This document shows positions 1 through 10,841 of a DNA stretch of 64,000 bases, in pieces; within the stretch, counting starts at the first letter, position 1, and each line of letters begins with the position of its first letter. The stretch covers positions 39,422,543-39,486,542 of the forward strand of contig OX326961.1 of assembly GCA_946800325.1 (NCBI GenBank), written 5' to 3'. Below the pieces are notes generated by a model. The model did no database searches. It saw only the letters and a program-made list of their open reading frames with translations, and had not been told where the DNA came from. Source of the stretch: Luzula sylvatica (Eukaryota > Streptophyta > Magnoliopsida > Poales > Juncaceae). A program made the translations under genes and the position numbers.

Positions 1-574
1 TTGGGAAAAAAATGGTAGAATGAAAATTGATCGTTTAATTCATGTAAACCAGTTTTATTTTTGCATATATTGATAAGAAATTAGACATTCACCAATGGTT
101 CATTGATCTAGTGGTAAATTGTTTAGCACAAGATATCAAATATCAAGGATTCAAACTCCATTGGTATCACAAATAAAAAATGAAACCAATAATATTCATG
201 TTTCATGGATTATATTTCACTTCAAAAAAAAAAAAAAATTAGACATTTCGAAAGGCAGCAGTTTCTTCATGTGTACCCCTCCAAATTCTGAAAATATCAT
301 GTATAACCCTATAAAATAGGAAATAGCATGGGTACCAAAAAATAAGAGAAGAATAAGAGAAAAGGTGTATTGATGATATTTCTCATATTTTATAGGAATA
401 TTATTCATCAAAAATAGTTTCTTTGACTGATATACATGAAATTTAAGGGCCTTTTAAAGGTACATGCGAAATTTGGACTTCTAAATCAATAATTAATTTT
501 ACTCGTAATTTTGGAACTTGTTTGTCTGCCCTGAACAAATTTAAACAAAACCAAGCTCAATAAATCGGCGCTTC
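1..574. repeat. Tandem duplication unit I (partial, cut by window edge)
   Basis: Non-coding AT-rich DNA. Apart from a SINE at 90-236 it matches 16750-17262 closely; shared landmarks are the stretch at 241-330 versus 16814-16910 and the end near 480-574 versus 17160-17268. It is therefore the right part of a duplicated unit of about 0.95 kb. The unit is broken at about 574 by the LINE insertion and resumes at 16317. I see no gene in it. Confidence 0.75.
90..236 (+). mobile_element. tRNA-derived SINE insertion
   Basis: A 147-bp insert bounded by an 11-bp direct repeat AATTAGACATT (79-89 and 237-247), ending in a run of A (224-238). Its head resembles a decayed tRNA: an A-box-like TGATCTAGTGG near 103-113 and a B-box-like GGATTCAAACTCC near 148-160. 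The paralogous unit at 16811-16821 has one uninterrupted copy of the target, which is an empty site. Poly-A tail plus long target duplication indicate LINE-machinery retroposition. Confidence 0.8.
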
Positions 575-681
575 TTTTGGAAAGGGATGTCCCAACAAAA
601 GGATGTCTCAACGCTCTCTAAACTGGATAGGACCTTTGTTGGTTCAAATTTTCTAGGGTTTGATTATCTCAAAATAATGTC

Positions 682-1046
682 TGACGCCGTTCGCAAGAAA
701 CGAACACGTATTGTGCTGAACCAGAAACGATAAAATAAATTATTCTCTGACTTCCCTGAGTCTCAAGAGGATAAAGAGAAGAAATAATTCCACTCAAAAC
801 AAATAACTTTCATACATATATATATTCTGGTTTTTACATCAAATGAAAGCCCTTTATATAGGCTACTAGAACACACAAAAACAAGAACACTAATAATAAT
901 AAATTAAATCTACTTCACTCCCAAGAGTCATCATGCATGATAATAACTCCTACAATTCCCTAAACATCACCAGAATATTAGCACTATAACAAACTCCAAT
1001 TTGGCACAACTAAATTCAAATAGATGACATGGCATTGTCGGTGTCA
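682..1046 (-). repeat. 3' LTR of the gypsy element
   Basis: A 365-bp LTR, TG...CA when read on the minus strand. It aligns end to end with 10842-11205 with about five substitutions and one indel by eye, so insertion is comparatively recent. The pol reading frame runs some 30 bp into this LTR before stopping at 1016. A minus-strand polypurine tract (AAGGGGGGAA) lies just outside it at 1047-1056. Confidence 0.92.
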
Positions 1047-3785
1047 TTCCCCCCTTGTTGAAAAGAACTCGTCCTCGAGTTTTGCTCATTTTCTCCATGA
1101 TAACGAGAAGGATGCTTCACGTAGAATGTTGGTGACACTCCATAGTCTTCAGGCAACTCTAACTTGTACGCGTTGTCTCCAATTCGATTTACAATTTTGA
1201 ATGGCCCGTCGCCTCGCTGCTTGAGTTTAGCATGCCGTCCAGGGGGAAATCGATCCTTGCTCAAATGCACCCAAACCATATCTCCTTCTTCAAAAATCAT
1301 AGCATTTCGATGTTTGTTGGCTTGCTTCTTGTATCGCTCATTTTGCTTCACAATGTGCTTCTGAACTTTATCATGTAATTCCTTGATTTTCTTTGCACGC
1401 TCATATGCATCTCCACTATACTGCTGATTTATTGGCAACGGTATCAAGTCAAGAGGACCGGCTGGATTTTGTCCATGCACAATCATGTGGCTGCAAGATC
1501 GGTTGTAGGCAAATTCAGCTTGTGGAAGAGTTTGATCCCATTGTGGAATGTTGTCTCCCACTAAGCTTCTCAACAGATTTCCCAAACTACGATTTACGGT
1601 CTCGGTTTGCCCATCGGTTTGAGGATGATAAGATGAGCTGAATTGCAGTTTAGTCCCTAACTTCCTCCAAAGTGTACGCCAAAAATGCCCAACAAATTTC
1701 GGTTCACGATCAGAGGTAATGCTCTTTGGAATGCCATGCAACTTCACAACTTCTTTGAAATAGAGATCAGCGACATTAGTTGCATCCATAGTTTTTGAAC
1801 AAGGGATAAAATGGGCCATTTTCGAAAACCGGTCCACCACCACCATGATGGAATCTTTGATGCGTTGTGTTCGGGGCAATCCCATGACAAAATCCAAGCT
1901 CACGTCTTCCCACGGTGCATTTGGCACAGGCAACGGAATATAGAGTCCCGAATTTTGAGAAGTTGATTTTGCGATATGACATGTCCTACAACGCAAAATA
2001 TAATGATTCACATCTTTCATCATTCCTGGCCAAAAAAAAACGAGTTTGGAGAATTGCCACTGTTTTATCTCGCCCAAAATGTCCACTAAGTCCTCCATAG
2101 TGAGCCTCTTGGATTAATTCCCAGCGAAGCGACCCAGTTGGAATGCACAAACGGTTTTCATTGAAAACAAACCCGTCATGCACAATAAAATCCTTGTACG
2201 GACCATTAGAACATTGATCCATCACATTGCAAAAGAAATCATCTTCTTTATATACCTCCTTTATAGCTTCAAAACCAACAACTTTTGCTTGTATTGTAGA
2301 CAATAATGATTGTCTCCGGCTTAAACCATCCGCCACTTGATTTAGAGCTCCACTTTTGTGCTTGATATGAAATGTATACTCCTGTAAAAACTCGACCCAC
2401 CTCGCATGCTTGGACATGAGCTTGTGCTGGCCATTTATGTGCTTTAGCGCCTCATGATCAGAATAAAGAATAAATTCCTTAGAGATTAAATAGTGTCTCC
2501 AATGTTCCAATGCTTGAACAAGTGCATAAAACTCCTTGTCGTAAGTCGAATAATTTCTGCGCGAGTTCGATAACTTTTCACTAAAGAAAGCGATAGGTTG
2601 TCCGTCTTGACTTAGAACAGCACCGATTCCCACACCGGATGCATCACAATCAAGCTCAAATCTCTTACCAAAATCTGGCAAGACAAGGATTGGGGCATTT
2701 GTTAATTTTGTCTTCAAAAGTTCAAAGCTTGATTGTGCTTCCTTTGTCCACTTGAACTCGCCGCCTTTCATGCACTCGGTAATTGGTGATGCAAGAGTAC
2801 TAAAATCTCGAATGAACCGACGGTAAAATGAGGCAAGCCCGTGAAAACTCCGTACGTTATGGGTAGAGGTTGGGGTCGGCCAAGAAAGAACCGCCTCCAC
2901 CTTTGAGGGGTCTACATGAATACCATGGTCAGAAACGACATAGACCAAAAACACCAAGCGGTTCGTCATAAATTCGCACTTCGTGATGTTGACGTACAAC
3001 TTTTGCTCATCCAGCACTTCAAAGATTTTGCGTAGGTGTTTTATGTGCTCATCCTTGTCCTTGCTATACACCAGAATGTCATCGAAATAGACAACTGCGA
3101 ACTTGCCAATAAAGCTCTTAAAGATGAGATTCATTAGTCGCATAAATGTGCTCGGAGCATTAGAAAGACCAAACGGCATAACTAGCCATTCGTACAGCCC
3201 ATCACGTGTTTTAAAGGCCATTTTCCACTCATCACCAGGCCGCATTCGAATCTGGTGGTAACCGCTTCGAAGATCAATTTTAGAGAACACCTTTGCACCA
3301 CATAGCTGGTCCAAAATGTCATCGAGTCGAGGAATAGGAAAGCGATATTTAATGGTGATCTTATTTACTTTATTTACTGCTCTACTATCCATACACATCC
3401 GAAAAGAACCATCTTTCTTTGGAACAAGAATGGCCGGAACAGCACAAGGACTCATGCTTTCCCTTACTAGTCCCTTCCTCAAGAGCTCATCCACTTGTCG
3501 TTGAAGTTCATTATTTTCCATTGGGTTCATGCGATATGCCGCTTTATTCGGTAAAACATCACCAGGTACGAAATCCATACAATGTTGTATTTCACGCATA
3601 CGAGAAAAACATGCGGCGATCTCTTTCGAAATAATTTGCCAAAATTCCCGAAGCAATGGTTCCATCAATTTTGCAATCATCAGCATATCATTTGAAACTT
3701 GTTTCACCACAAGCGCATAAGCCACCTTAGATTCCTCCGCATCGTCGTAGAATTCTGATTTTAATCGAAGCAATTTGCCTTGCAA
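1016..3785 (-). pseudogene. Ty3/gypsy pol: reverse transcriptase, RNase H, integrase (frameshifted)
   Basis: Two overlapping minus-strand frames form one pol. The first (3785-1986, 599 codons) has a reverse transcriptase with a YFDDIL catalytic box near residue 233 and an RNase H starting around FELDCDASG near residue 370. It ends at the His-rich start of the integrase zinc finger (HYGGLSGHFG). The second (2098-1016) continues with CRTCH of the same finger, then the D,D,E core (VVVDRFSKMAHF, TSDREPKFVG, HPQTDGQTETVN) and a C-terminal region with a GDGPFKI motif. The break lies in the A/T homopolymer near 2032-2041 and looks like a small slip. Sequence after FAYNRS is also disturbed, consistent with a small deletion. 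No active product is expected. Confidence 0.9.
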
Positions 3786-3907
3786 AATTCCTGGTTAAAA
3801 CACGTCTCTAATTGTTGAAGGGCCTAAAATTATCTCTACTCCATCTTTCTTGTCATTAGAAGTACAATGAGTATGAGAGATCTTAGGGCGAAGACATGCC
3901 TCTTCTT
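3786..3907 (-). pseudogene. Gypsy gag-protease junction remnant
   Basis: On the minus strand the frame continues from the gag part (left of the copia insert) into QEEACLRPKISHTHC and ends at a stop just before pol. In related elements this position starts the aspartic protease with a D-G-S/T motif. Here only the lead-in remains, followed by a stop and then the pol frame, so nearly all of the protease is deleted. The copia insert separates it from gag at the GGTCT duplication. Confidence 0.6.
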
Positions 3908-3912
3908 GGTCT

Positions 3913-4952
3913 TGAAGGAAATACAGTTTCAGGATCAACCGTAAAAGTGTACACAAGGATAAACGAATGTAAGCGTACATTCGTGGTCATATCTTTCAGT
4001 AGGATAATCCAATTTGAATAGTTTAAATTGGGTTAGATAGATAATGAGATTATCTAGAACTTTCATATAGAAATATGTTTCATTTGAATGAAGTATCAGT
4101 GTCGTTTTAATGGAATACCGAAAGGGTGCGACAGTTTGACATACAGTTAGTAAAACGTCTGTAACGTTCGCATCCGAACTCCAATTGGGCCAGGACAAAT
4201 TGGGTTGGAAAGATAATAAGATTATATACAACTTTCCTGAAGGTTTAAAGTCGGTTGGGATGATTTAATATTTTCGTTTCAACAGAATACTGAAAGGGTA
4301 TCTGCAGTTTTCTGTCTGAAAATGTGTATATGAGATATACTGGCCCATCCTTATCCTATGTGATATAAATAGAATGTTTCTCTCTCTCTCTCTTAAGACC
4401 AATTCATTCAGTCCAACCTGTGGAATTAATAAGATTAATCCAGAATATTGAGAGTCTTCTTTCTAAGAGCGAAAGAGTGCGAAGAGAGAAAACCGAGAAA
4501 AAGAGTTTTTCTCGGTGTAGAGAATCGATCTAATCAAGCAAGTTCGCCGGTGCAGCGTCTAGGCAGTTGCACCCGCGACCGACGAACTCCGACTCACGGT
4601 GGATACAAGTAGAGGAGCGACACTTGTGGCTCTCCGATTGTGATCAAACCGAAGGAGCAAAACTGTTGGCTGTGGAAGAGTGTGGACGTGGGACGCACGA
4701 AAGACAACCGGAGGCGTGTCAAGACGTTGGGAGACGTGTGGTATGGGACGCACGGACTAGTCACCAACGTGACACCGGAGAAGAAAAGGATGCGAGCGAT
4801 CAACCTGTCGTGCGTGATTAATTTCACGCTGGTAATCGTCTATCCTTCTATTGCATCGTACCCTCGAAGTCATGGCGTGATCTTGGATTTTGGGAACCGG
4901 ACCGGGTCTTCATATCCGCTGCGCGGGCCCGGGGAGGGATGAATTTCCAATA
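3913..4952 (+). repeat. 5' LTR of the copia-like element
   Basis: Starts TGAAGGAAATAC and ends CCAATA, directly before G and the primer binding site. The target duplication places the terminus at ATA rather than the usual CA, so the LTR is TG...TA. It contains a TATA box (4364-4371), a CT run, and a sharply conserved 17-mer, GTGGATACAAGTAGAGG, at 4599-4615. Confidence 0.85.
4364..4371 (+). promoter_or_regulatory. TATA box of the copia-like 5' LTR
   Basis: TATAAATA followed within about 15 bp by a CT-rich run, the usual U3/R layout of plant LTR promoters. The same box sits at 9616-9623 in the 3' LTR. Confidence 0.6.
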
Positions 4953-4953
4953 G

Positions 4954-4969
4954 TGGTATCAGAGCGATC
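4954..4969 (+). other. Primer binding site (initiator tRNA-Met)
   Basis: TGGTATCAGAGC follows the 5' LTR by one base. It is complementary to the 3' end of plant initiator tRNA-Met, the usual primer for copia and gypsy elements. It confirms the LTR end and the plus orientation. Confidence 0.85.
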
Positions 4970-5817
4970 GCCCTCGATTCGAGGGTCGAATCATAGTCGT
5001 ATATTTGATATACGCACGGGTTATCAAAGTTCGTACCCGTTTGCATGATGTTACATATATAGAAAGTCAAATTTCGTTAAAATCACAAGTGGAATTCACT
5101 TGAGATCAATCAAAAGTTGATTGAGAGTATCTAGGATTGATCGTGAAACAGTTTCATGATTTATTGTTTTAGAAACAAGCGAAAACGGAAGAAACGGCGA
5201 AATCTGCAGAAAATCAGAGTTTCTCGGATGGGGCAGGGACCCCTTATGGATGCTGATTTTGTTTTCGCGATTACTTTGGCTACGAAACTCGGAATTTTGA
5301 GTTTCTTTATATCGATATGATCGGCATCAATCATACTATCATATAAGATAAATAATTATTTAGAATAATTAATTTTCCTAATTAGTACATATGCATTTAT
5401 GAAAATCTTGTGATAGTGATATAATACGATTATGTCACGAAATGAAACATGCATAGGCATGATCCCTCATAATATTTAAGTCATGGAAATTCCTTCCATG
5501 TCCACAACCACCGAGTTTGGTGTTCCGTTTCACGTGGGTTCATGCTATAGTCGGGCACGTGATATTGTAACTATCGAAAGGGTGGCAAGCGTTAAATCAG
5601 AACTTGTGAGGCCCAGGCTAAAGTCGAATCACTAGTAGCTTATTTGAACGATACGTTGGATATGGTTGTGACTTAACCGTCCAGGCCAATCCGATTGGAG
5701 TTCGGGACATAGATAGGATGCACACACGGAAATGAAATTGTATATGATACGATCCATCACCGAAATCCTATAAAGGTTCAAGAGTCGCATATGATGCGAT
5801 TGGATATAATAAGCTAT

Positions 5818-7010
5818 TGAAGAAAATGCAGTTTCACATATACGGTAAAATCGTACGTATAAGAATATATGAACATGGTAGTTCATAGAAAAATAGCATG
5901 TGTATTAGATGCACATATGTATATATGTTATACATAATTAGATTGATAAGATAAGATTTTAGGTAAAATCTGTTTGGAACATTTTTACTAAAACGGACAT
6001 AACTTTCGCATACGAACACCGATTTGGATGATTCGACTCTCATAAGTTAGATAATTGAATTATCTACAACTTTCATATTCAGTGGAAAAACGTTTGAATA
6101 ACGTAGGACGTTCATTCTAATGAAATACACGAAATGTTGCGGCAGTTCGACGAAAGGACGCGAACGTTTACTAAAACTAGCATAACTTTCGGACTGGATA
6201 TCCAAATTGGATAAACTCGGATTTGTGGGAAAGGTGATAAGATCATCTAGAAGTTTAGTTCAGAAAGTTTCTGTTAATTACGGACCTAAGTCGCTCTAAA
6301 TTCCAGTTTAGTGAAAGTGTGTCTGTTGATTCTGCAGGAGACACATCTTTTGATCAAATCTTCTAGAAACTTGTCTTTTCATGCATGTAAAAGTATCATT
6401 TGATTGATTAAAGAGTGTCTATTTACTGATGAAGGAATACGAGTTATTCTATAAATAGGACCCTAATCTCAATCAATCAAATCAATCTAAGAAACCATTA
6501 TTTCCACAAATTAATCTAGTAATTAAGAGAGAGAAAAGTTCGCCGGAATTCTCCATTGATTCCGGCAAGAGTTTAAGCAAGAGTAATTACGAGGCGTCTA
6601 GGTAGTTTCGTGATTATCCGACGACTCCCGTTTCGCGGTGGACACGAGTAGAGGTACGTATACGTTTGCGTACTAACGAGTTAAGTTCATCAACCGCCGA
6701 GAAGACGAACGGAGAAAGACGACCGGTTTGGGCGTGGGACGAACCGGTACGAGCGAAAAGGTGCGAACGAAAAGGTGCGACGTGAACGAAAGTGAAGGCT
6801 TCGCAGCGACAAACCCTTCGTAAGCGATCAATTTCGCTAGGTACAGATATTACGTTTATTAGATTTACGTTATATTAGTTATAGGCAATTTGATAAACAA
6901 ATCGTAGATGGGATCTCTGGGATTTGTACTCCGTCGAGTCCAATAATTATCCGCTGTGCGAACTCGATGGGGTGTAGAGCGAACGTCATACGGTAAAATA
7001 TTATAGGATA
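5818..7010 (+). repeat. Second, diverged LTR-like block inside the leader of the copia-like element
   Basis: Begins TGAAGAAAATGCAGTTTCA, close to the LTR start at 3913, and keeps the same order of landmarks: an AACTTTCGCATNCGAAC-like stretch, a TATA box (TATAAATA near 6451-6459), and the conserved 17-mer GTGGACACGAGTAGAGG at 6638-6654. It ends in a region resembling the LTR 3' portion (CCGCTGTGCG near 6951). The following leader (7010-7760) is in turn similar to 4953-5817, for example the shared motif near 5784-5805 and 7530-7551. The block looks like a related LTR inserted or recombined into the leader. The right edge is approximate. Confidence 0.6.
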
Positions 7011-7766
7011 ATTACTGGTACCATTTAATGTCTTGAAAATAGTTTTACTTCGAAACGAACAAAGAATTCATTATTTGACTACAAAACTTTAGAATTTTAT
7101 TTTTATAATTCAATTTAATACATGAAAACCTTGTGAATATAAAACCTAGTAAGTTGGTGTATGACACAACAAATCCCTCACAGCGAAATTTGAAATGATA
7201 GAATTTTGCGTAATTATAAACTAACTAGATGTCTCCCATATAAACAGTTGTCATGTTTGTTTACAAATATACGTGTGGATTGGGCCTTCGTCAGGCATGC
7301 GTATGGGCGTAGTTCAATAGGTCAATAAGCTTTAGTATAATTTAAATGTGGATTGGGCCTTCGTCAGGCATGTTTAAATTTAAACTAGTTGATACGTTTA
7401 GTATGGTTTTAGTTTGGATATTCAAGTTAATCGGATTAATTGGATAAGACATAGTTGAAATACACACACGGAATTTTGAATTACATACGATATAATTTAA
7501 ATACTGAAATTTCATAAAGTTTGAGAGTCGCATATGATGCGATTGGATATGATCCTACCTAAATAACGAGATCCCACTCGATATGCCTTCGTCACTTGTG
7601 GGAGGATTGTAATATATGGTTCTCGAGGTGTTATCGGATTATGAATCCCGAATCGATCATGAGGGTGATTGTTTTGATAAAAGTTACACAAATAACCCTA
7701 TTATATAAAGCATATAGAATTAATACGCACAGTTAATTAATTAATCATTATTATGTTTTAGGAATC

Positions 7767-8363
7767 ATGTCTAGTAACAATACCAGTTCCATATCGATTC
7801 GATCGTTATTGGAGAAAGAGAAAGTTGTTGGTAGGAATTTTCTGGATTGGCACCGTAACCTTAGAATCGTTCTAAGGCATGAAGATCTAATAAGTGTATT
7901 AGAAACGCCAATAATGGAAGTGGCTAATCCAACAGAAGCTCAAAAGGCAGAGTTGAAAGTACTCAAAGGCAAATCGAATAATGTAACATGCCTTATGTTA
8001 GCATGTATGGATGCAAGTTTTCAAAAGAAGTTCGAAGACTCTGATGCATATACGATAAACAAACGTCTCCTTGAAATGTTCCAGGAGCAAAAGAGACTTG
8101 AACGGTTCAATACTCTTAAAGGTTTGGTTAATTGTAGAATGGCACCAGGGTCGTCAGTTAGCACGCATATGCTAAAGATGCAGGATTTCCTAGACCGTCT
8201 AGAGAAATTCGACGAAGTAATCTCGGCAACATTGCAACAGGATTTGATCATTTGTTCATTACCGTCGATCAGTTTGCTTAAGAGAGAAGCATTTCTATTA
8301 CAAGGGAATAGACTGAACGCGTACACTAGTACGTTAGCCGAGGAGATGATTATGTTTTGCTAA
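7767..8363 (+). CDS. Copia-type Gag polyprotein (gag-only element)
   Basis: A 198-codon open frame with the pattern of plant Ty1/copia Gag: an early G-x-N-F-L-D-W-H segment near residue 23, a central C-L-M-L-A-C-M segment, FEDSDAY followed by MFQEQKRLERF, and a C-terminal part with LDRLEKFDEVISATLQQDLIICSLP. In full-length relatives this is followed by a zinc knuckle, protease, integrase and RT; none is present here. The frame ends shortly after the capsid-like part, without a CCHC motif. The start is taken as the ATG after TTTTAGGAATC; TTTTAG could be a 3' splice site of a leader intron. It could supply or compete for particle formation if expressed. Confidence 0.75.
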   Translation: MSSNNTSSISIRSLLEKEKVVGRNFLDWHRNLRIVLRHEDLISVLETPIMEVANPTEAQKAELKVLKGKSNNVTCLMLACMDASFQKKFEDSDAYTINKRLLEMFQEQKRLERFNTLKGLVNCRMAPGSSVSTHMLKMQDFLDRLEKFDEVISATLQQDLIICSLPSISLLKREAFLLQGNRLNAYTSTLAEEMIMFC

Positions 8364-9157
8364 TCATAGGACAAAGGTGTTTGTCGAATCGGGAACGTAG
8401 ATATATGCTAGGTGACATATATTGGATATGACCGAAGCCCCGAGACCATGACATGGTTTAGTCATTATAAATGGGCTTGCGACGAGTAGGGTATTAGGTT
8501 CTTCATACTTGAGGGGACCATTGATTGCGTTACGTGCGTAACACAATACTTTGATATGATCTTACGCTCACCGTAACAGGGAGTTCAAACGGTCATCATT
8601 GGGTATTGTCCGAAACATGGAATTCAATGTGAGTCTCCAAGATAGGAATTGTTTATTCCGAAAGGAAGAGATATCTCTTTGGCCACTCGATGAATTGATT
8701 AACGAATACTATGGCCACAGTCAATGATATTAACGGTTAATATCGATCAAAATTGTTAACTCAATTCGGAATCGAGGAACAAGTATAGTTAATCAAAATA
8801 TAAGGATGACTACCACCATGCCTTTTGATTAACGGATATCGCTAACAAGAGAACTAATAACCGCTATTCGAGATAGGCACAATGATCACAATCATTCTTC
8901 GTGTTAACATGGGTAGCCATGATGGAGTGACTAGATCCCACTCATGGGCTTGTAGTGCTTTGGAAACAGCCTACTTCCATCGTTAACCGAACCTACATGG
9001 TCACACAACGAGTCGTACTAAGTCGGGCTTGATTATAAAATTGGCACATGAGATGTGCATATCTTGGTATTTTGACACGCGAGGTATATTCTCTAAAATC
9101 GTGCATATTGGATATGCATGAGTACATTTTAGGTAGATCTGAAATTGAGTGGGAGAC
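8364..9157 (+). other. Non-coding 3' region of the copia-like element
   Basis: No frame longer than about 90 codons and no recognisable pol motif. It carries a stretch around 8930-8975 (ACTAGATCCCACTCATGGGC and onward) typical of the untranslated region before the 3' LTR in this kind of element, then a purine-rich tract before 9158. Confidence 0.5.
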
Positions 9158-9626
9158 TGAAGGAAATACAGTTTCAGGATCAACCGAAAAAGTGTACACA
9201 AGGATAAACGAATGTACGCTTACATTCGTGGTCATATCTTTCAGTAGGATAATCCAATTTGAATGGTTCAAATTGGGTTAGATAGATAATGATATTATCT
9301 AGAACTTTCATATAGAAATATTTTTCATTTGAACGAAGTATCATTGTCGTTTTAATGGAATACCGAAAGGGTGCGACAGTTTGACATACAGTTAGTAAAA
9401 CGTCCGTAACTTTTGCATCCGAACTCCAATTGGGCAGGACAAATTGGGTTGGAAAGATAATAAGATTATCTACAACTTTCGTGAAGGTTTAAAGTCGGTT
9501 GGGACGATTTAATATTTTCGTTTCAACAGAATACTGAAATGGTGTCTGCAGTTTTCTGTCTGAAAATGTGTATATGAGATATACATACCTTTTGGCCCAT
9601 CCTTATCCTATGTGATATAAATAGGA

Positions 9627-9674
<48 letters not shown>

Positions 9675-10230
9675 GACCAATTGATTCAGTCCAACCTGTG
9701 GAATTAATAAGATTAATCCAGAATATTGAGAGTCTTCTTTCTAAGAGCGAAAGAGTGCGAAGAGAGAAAACCGAGAAAAAGAGTTTTTCTCGGTGTTGAG
9801 AATCGATCTAATCAAGCAAGTTCGCCGGTGCAGCGTCTAGGCAGTTGCACCCGCGACCGACGAACTCCGACTCATGGTGGATACAAGTAGAGGAGCGACA
9901 CTTGTGGCTCTCCGATTGTGATCAAACCGAAGGAGCGAAACTGTTGGCTGTGGAAGAGTGTGGACGTGAGACGCACGAAAGACAACCGGAGGCGTGTCAA
10001 GACGGTGGGAGACGTGTGGTATGGGACGCACGGACTAGTCACCAACGTGACACCGGAGAAGGAAAGGATGCGAGCGATCAACCCGTCGTGCGTGATCAAT
10101 TTCACGCTGGTAATCGTCTATCCTTCTATTGCATCGTACCCTCGAAGTCATGGCGTGATCTTGAATTTTGGGAACCGGACCGGGTCTTCATATCCGCTGC
10201 GCGGGCCCGGGGACGGGTGAATTCCCAATA
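9158..10230 (+). repeat. 3' LTR of the copia-like element
   Basis: Aligns with 3913-4952 over its full length. Visible differences include scattered substitutions, an expanded CT tract (about 9630-9671) and a short insertion before it. TATA box at 9616-9623; conserved 17-mer at 9877-9893. It ends CCAATA, then the GGTCT duplication. Confidence 0.88.
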
Positions 10231-10235
10231 GGTCT

Positions 10236-10819
10236 GGTCTTGTATTTAATGTCTTTCGAGTCACGAACAATTCGCCGATATCTCCATAAGTAACATCATT
10301 TTCTTCGTCTTGATCATTAAAGATTGGCGGAGAGTCGAAGTCGACCATTTCATCTTCAATCAGTTCTTCGAATAGAGAGAAAACTTGCTGGTTTGGACAT
10401 TCGAAAGCAATATGCTCATATTCCTTACAAGTGCAGCATTGTACGGTCTTCACTTCTGCTCGATTCGGAAAAATTGTGTTTTCTTCACTCGAAACCTCAT
10501 CACGTGCAAGGAAGAAAATATGTGCCTTATCCATCTCGCCTTCATCACTTATAAATTCATTATCTGGACTACTCAAAAATTCGTGCCTCCTTCGGCGATC
10601 TCGACTTTGATTAGTGCCGCTGCTCAGTGAACCGTGCCTCATTCGGCGTTTGCGGTGATGACCAGCATCTTCAATGAGAGAAATACTCTCTCGAAGTTGT
10701 TGCACAAGCTTTCCTATCTCGTCAATCTTAGCATCTTGCTGGAGCACAAGATGTCTCAACTCGTTCAACTCGATTTTCTCACGATGGGTGTTGTTTCGTA
10801 GACAAGTACGACCAGCCAT
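10236..10819 (-). pseudogene. Gypsy gag remnant with CCHC zinc knuckle
   Basis: Minus-strand frame starting at the ATG at 10819 (MAGRTCLRNN), just after the 5' LTR and primer site; a longer frame reading back into the LTR is not a real start. The N-terminal part is a short coiled-coil-like segment (ELRHLVLQQDAKIDEIGKLV) and a basic Arg/His-rich stretch. The protein then passes almost directly to a zinc knuckle of CX2CX4HX4C type (CCTCKEYEHIAFEC) and an acidic tail. Full gypsy Gag is about twice as long, so the capsid core appears to be missing. The frame is cut at 10235 by the copia insert and resumes at 3907. Confidence 0.75.
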
Positions 10820-10823
10820 CGAA

Positions 10824-10839
10824 GCCTGCTCTGATACCA
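10824..10839 (-). other. Primer binding site of the gypsy element
   Basis: Read on the minus strand as TGGTATCAGAGCAGG, two bases inside the 5' LTR. It matches the 3' end of initiator tRNA-Met and fixes the element's orientation and the LTR edge at 10842. Confidence 0.85.
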
Positions 10840-10841
10840 AT

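Larger units (their letters stand above)
3913..10230 (+). mobile_element. Ty1/copia-like gag-only element (TR-GAG-like), non-autonomous
   Basis: Inserted into the gypsy element, flanked by a perfect 5-bp duplication GGTCT (3908-3912 and 10231-10235). It has two long LTRs (3913-4952 and 9158-10230), a primer site matching initiator tRNA-Met (4954-4965), a purine-rich tract before the 3' LTR (near 9145-9157) and one gag frame (7767-8363). No protease, integrase or reverse transcriptase is visible between gag and the 3' LTR. This layout matches the gag-only terminal-repeat elements (TR-GAG) described in plants; an internally deleted copia element is the alternative. Its leader also contains a second, diverged LTR-like block. 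Confidence 0.85.

Noticed and set aside
9845..10231. 128-codon frame, also seen at 4567
   Set aside because: It lies within the copia-like LTRs in both copies and has no known motif.
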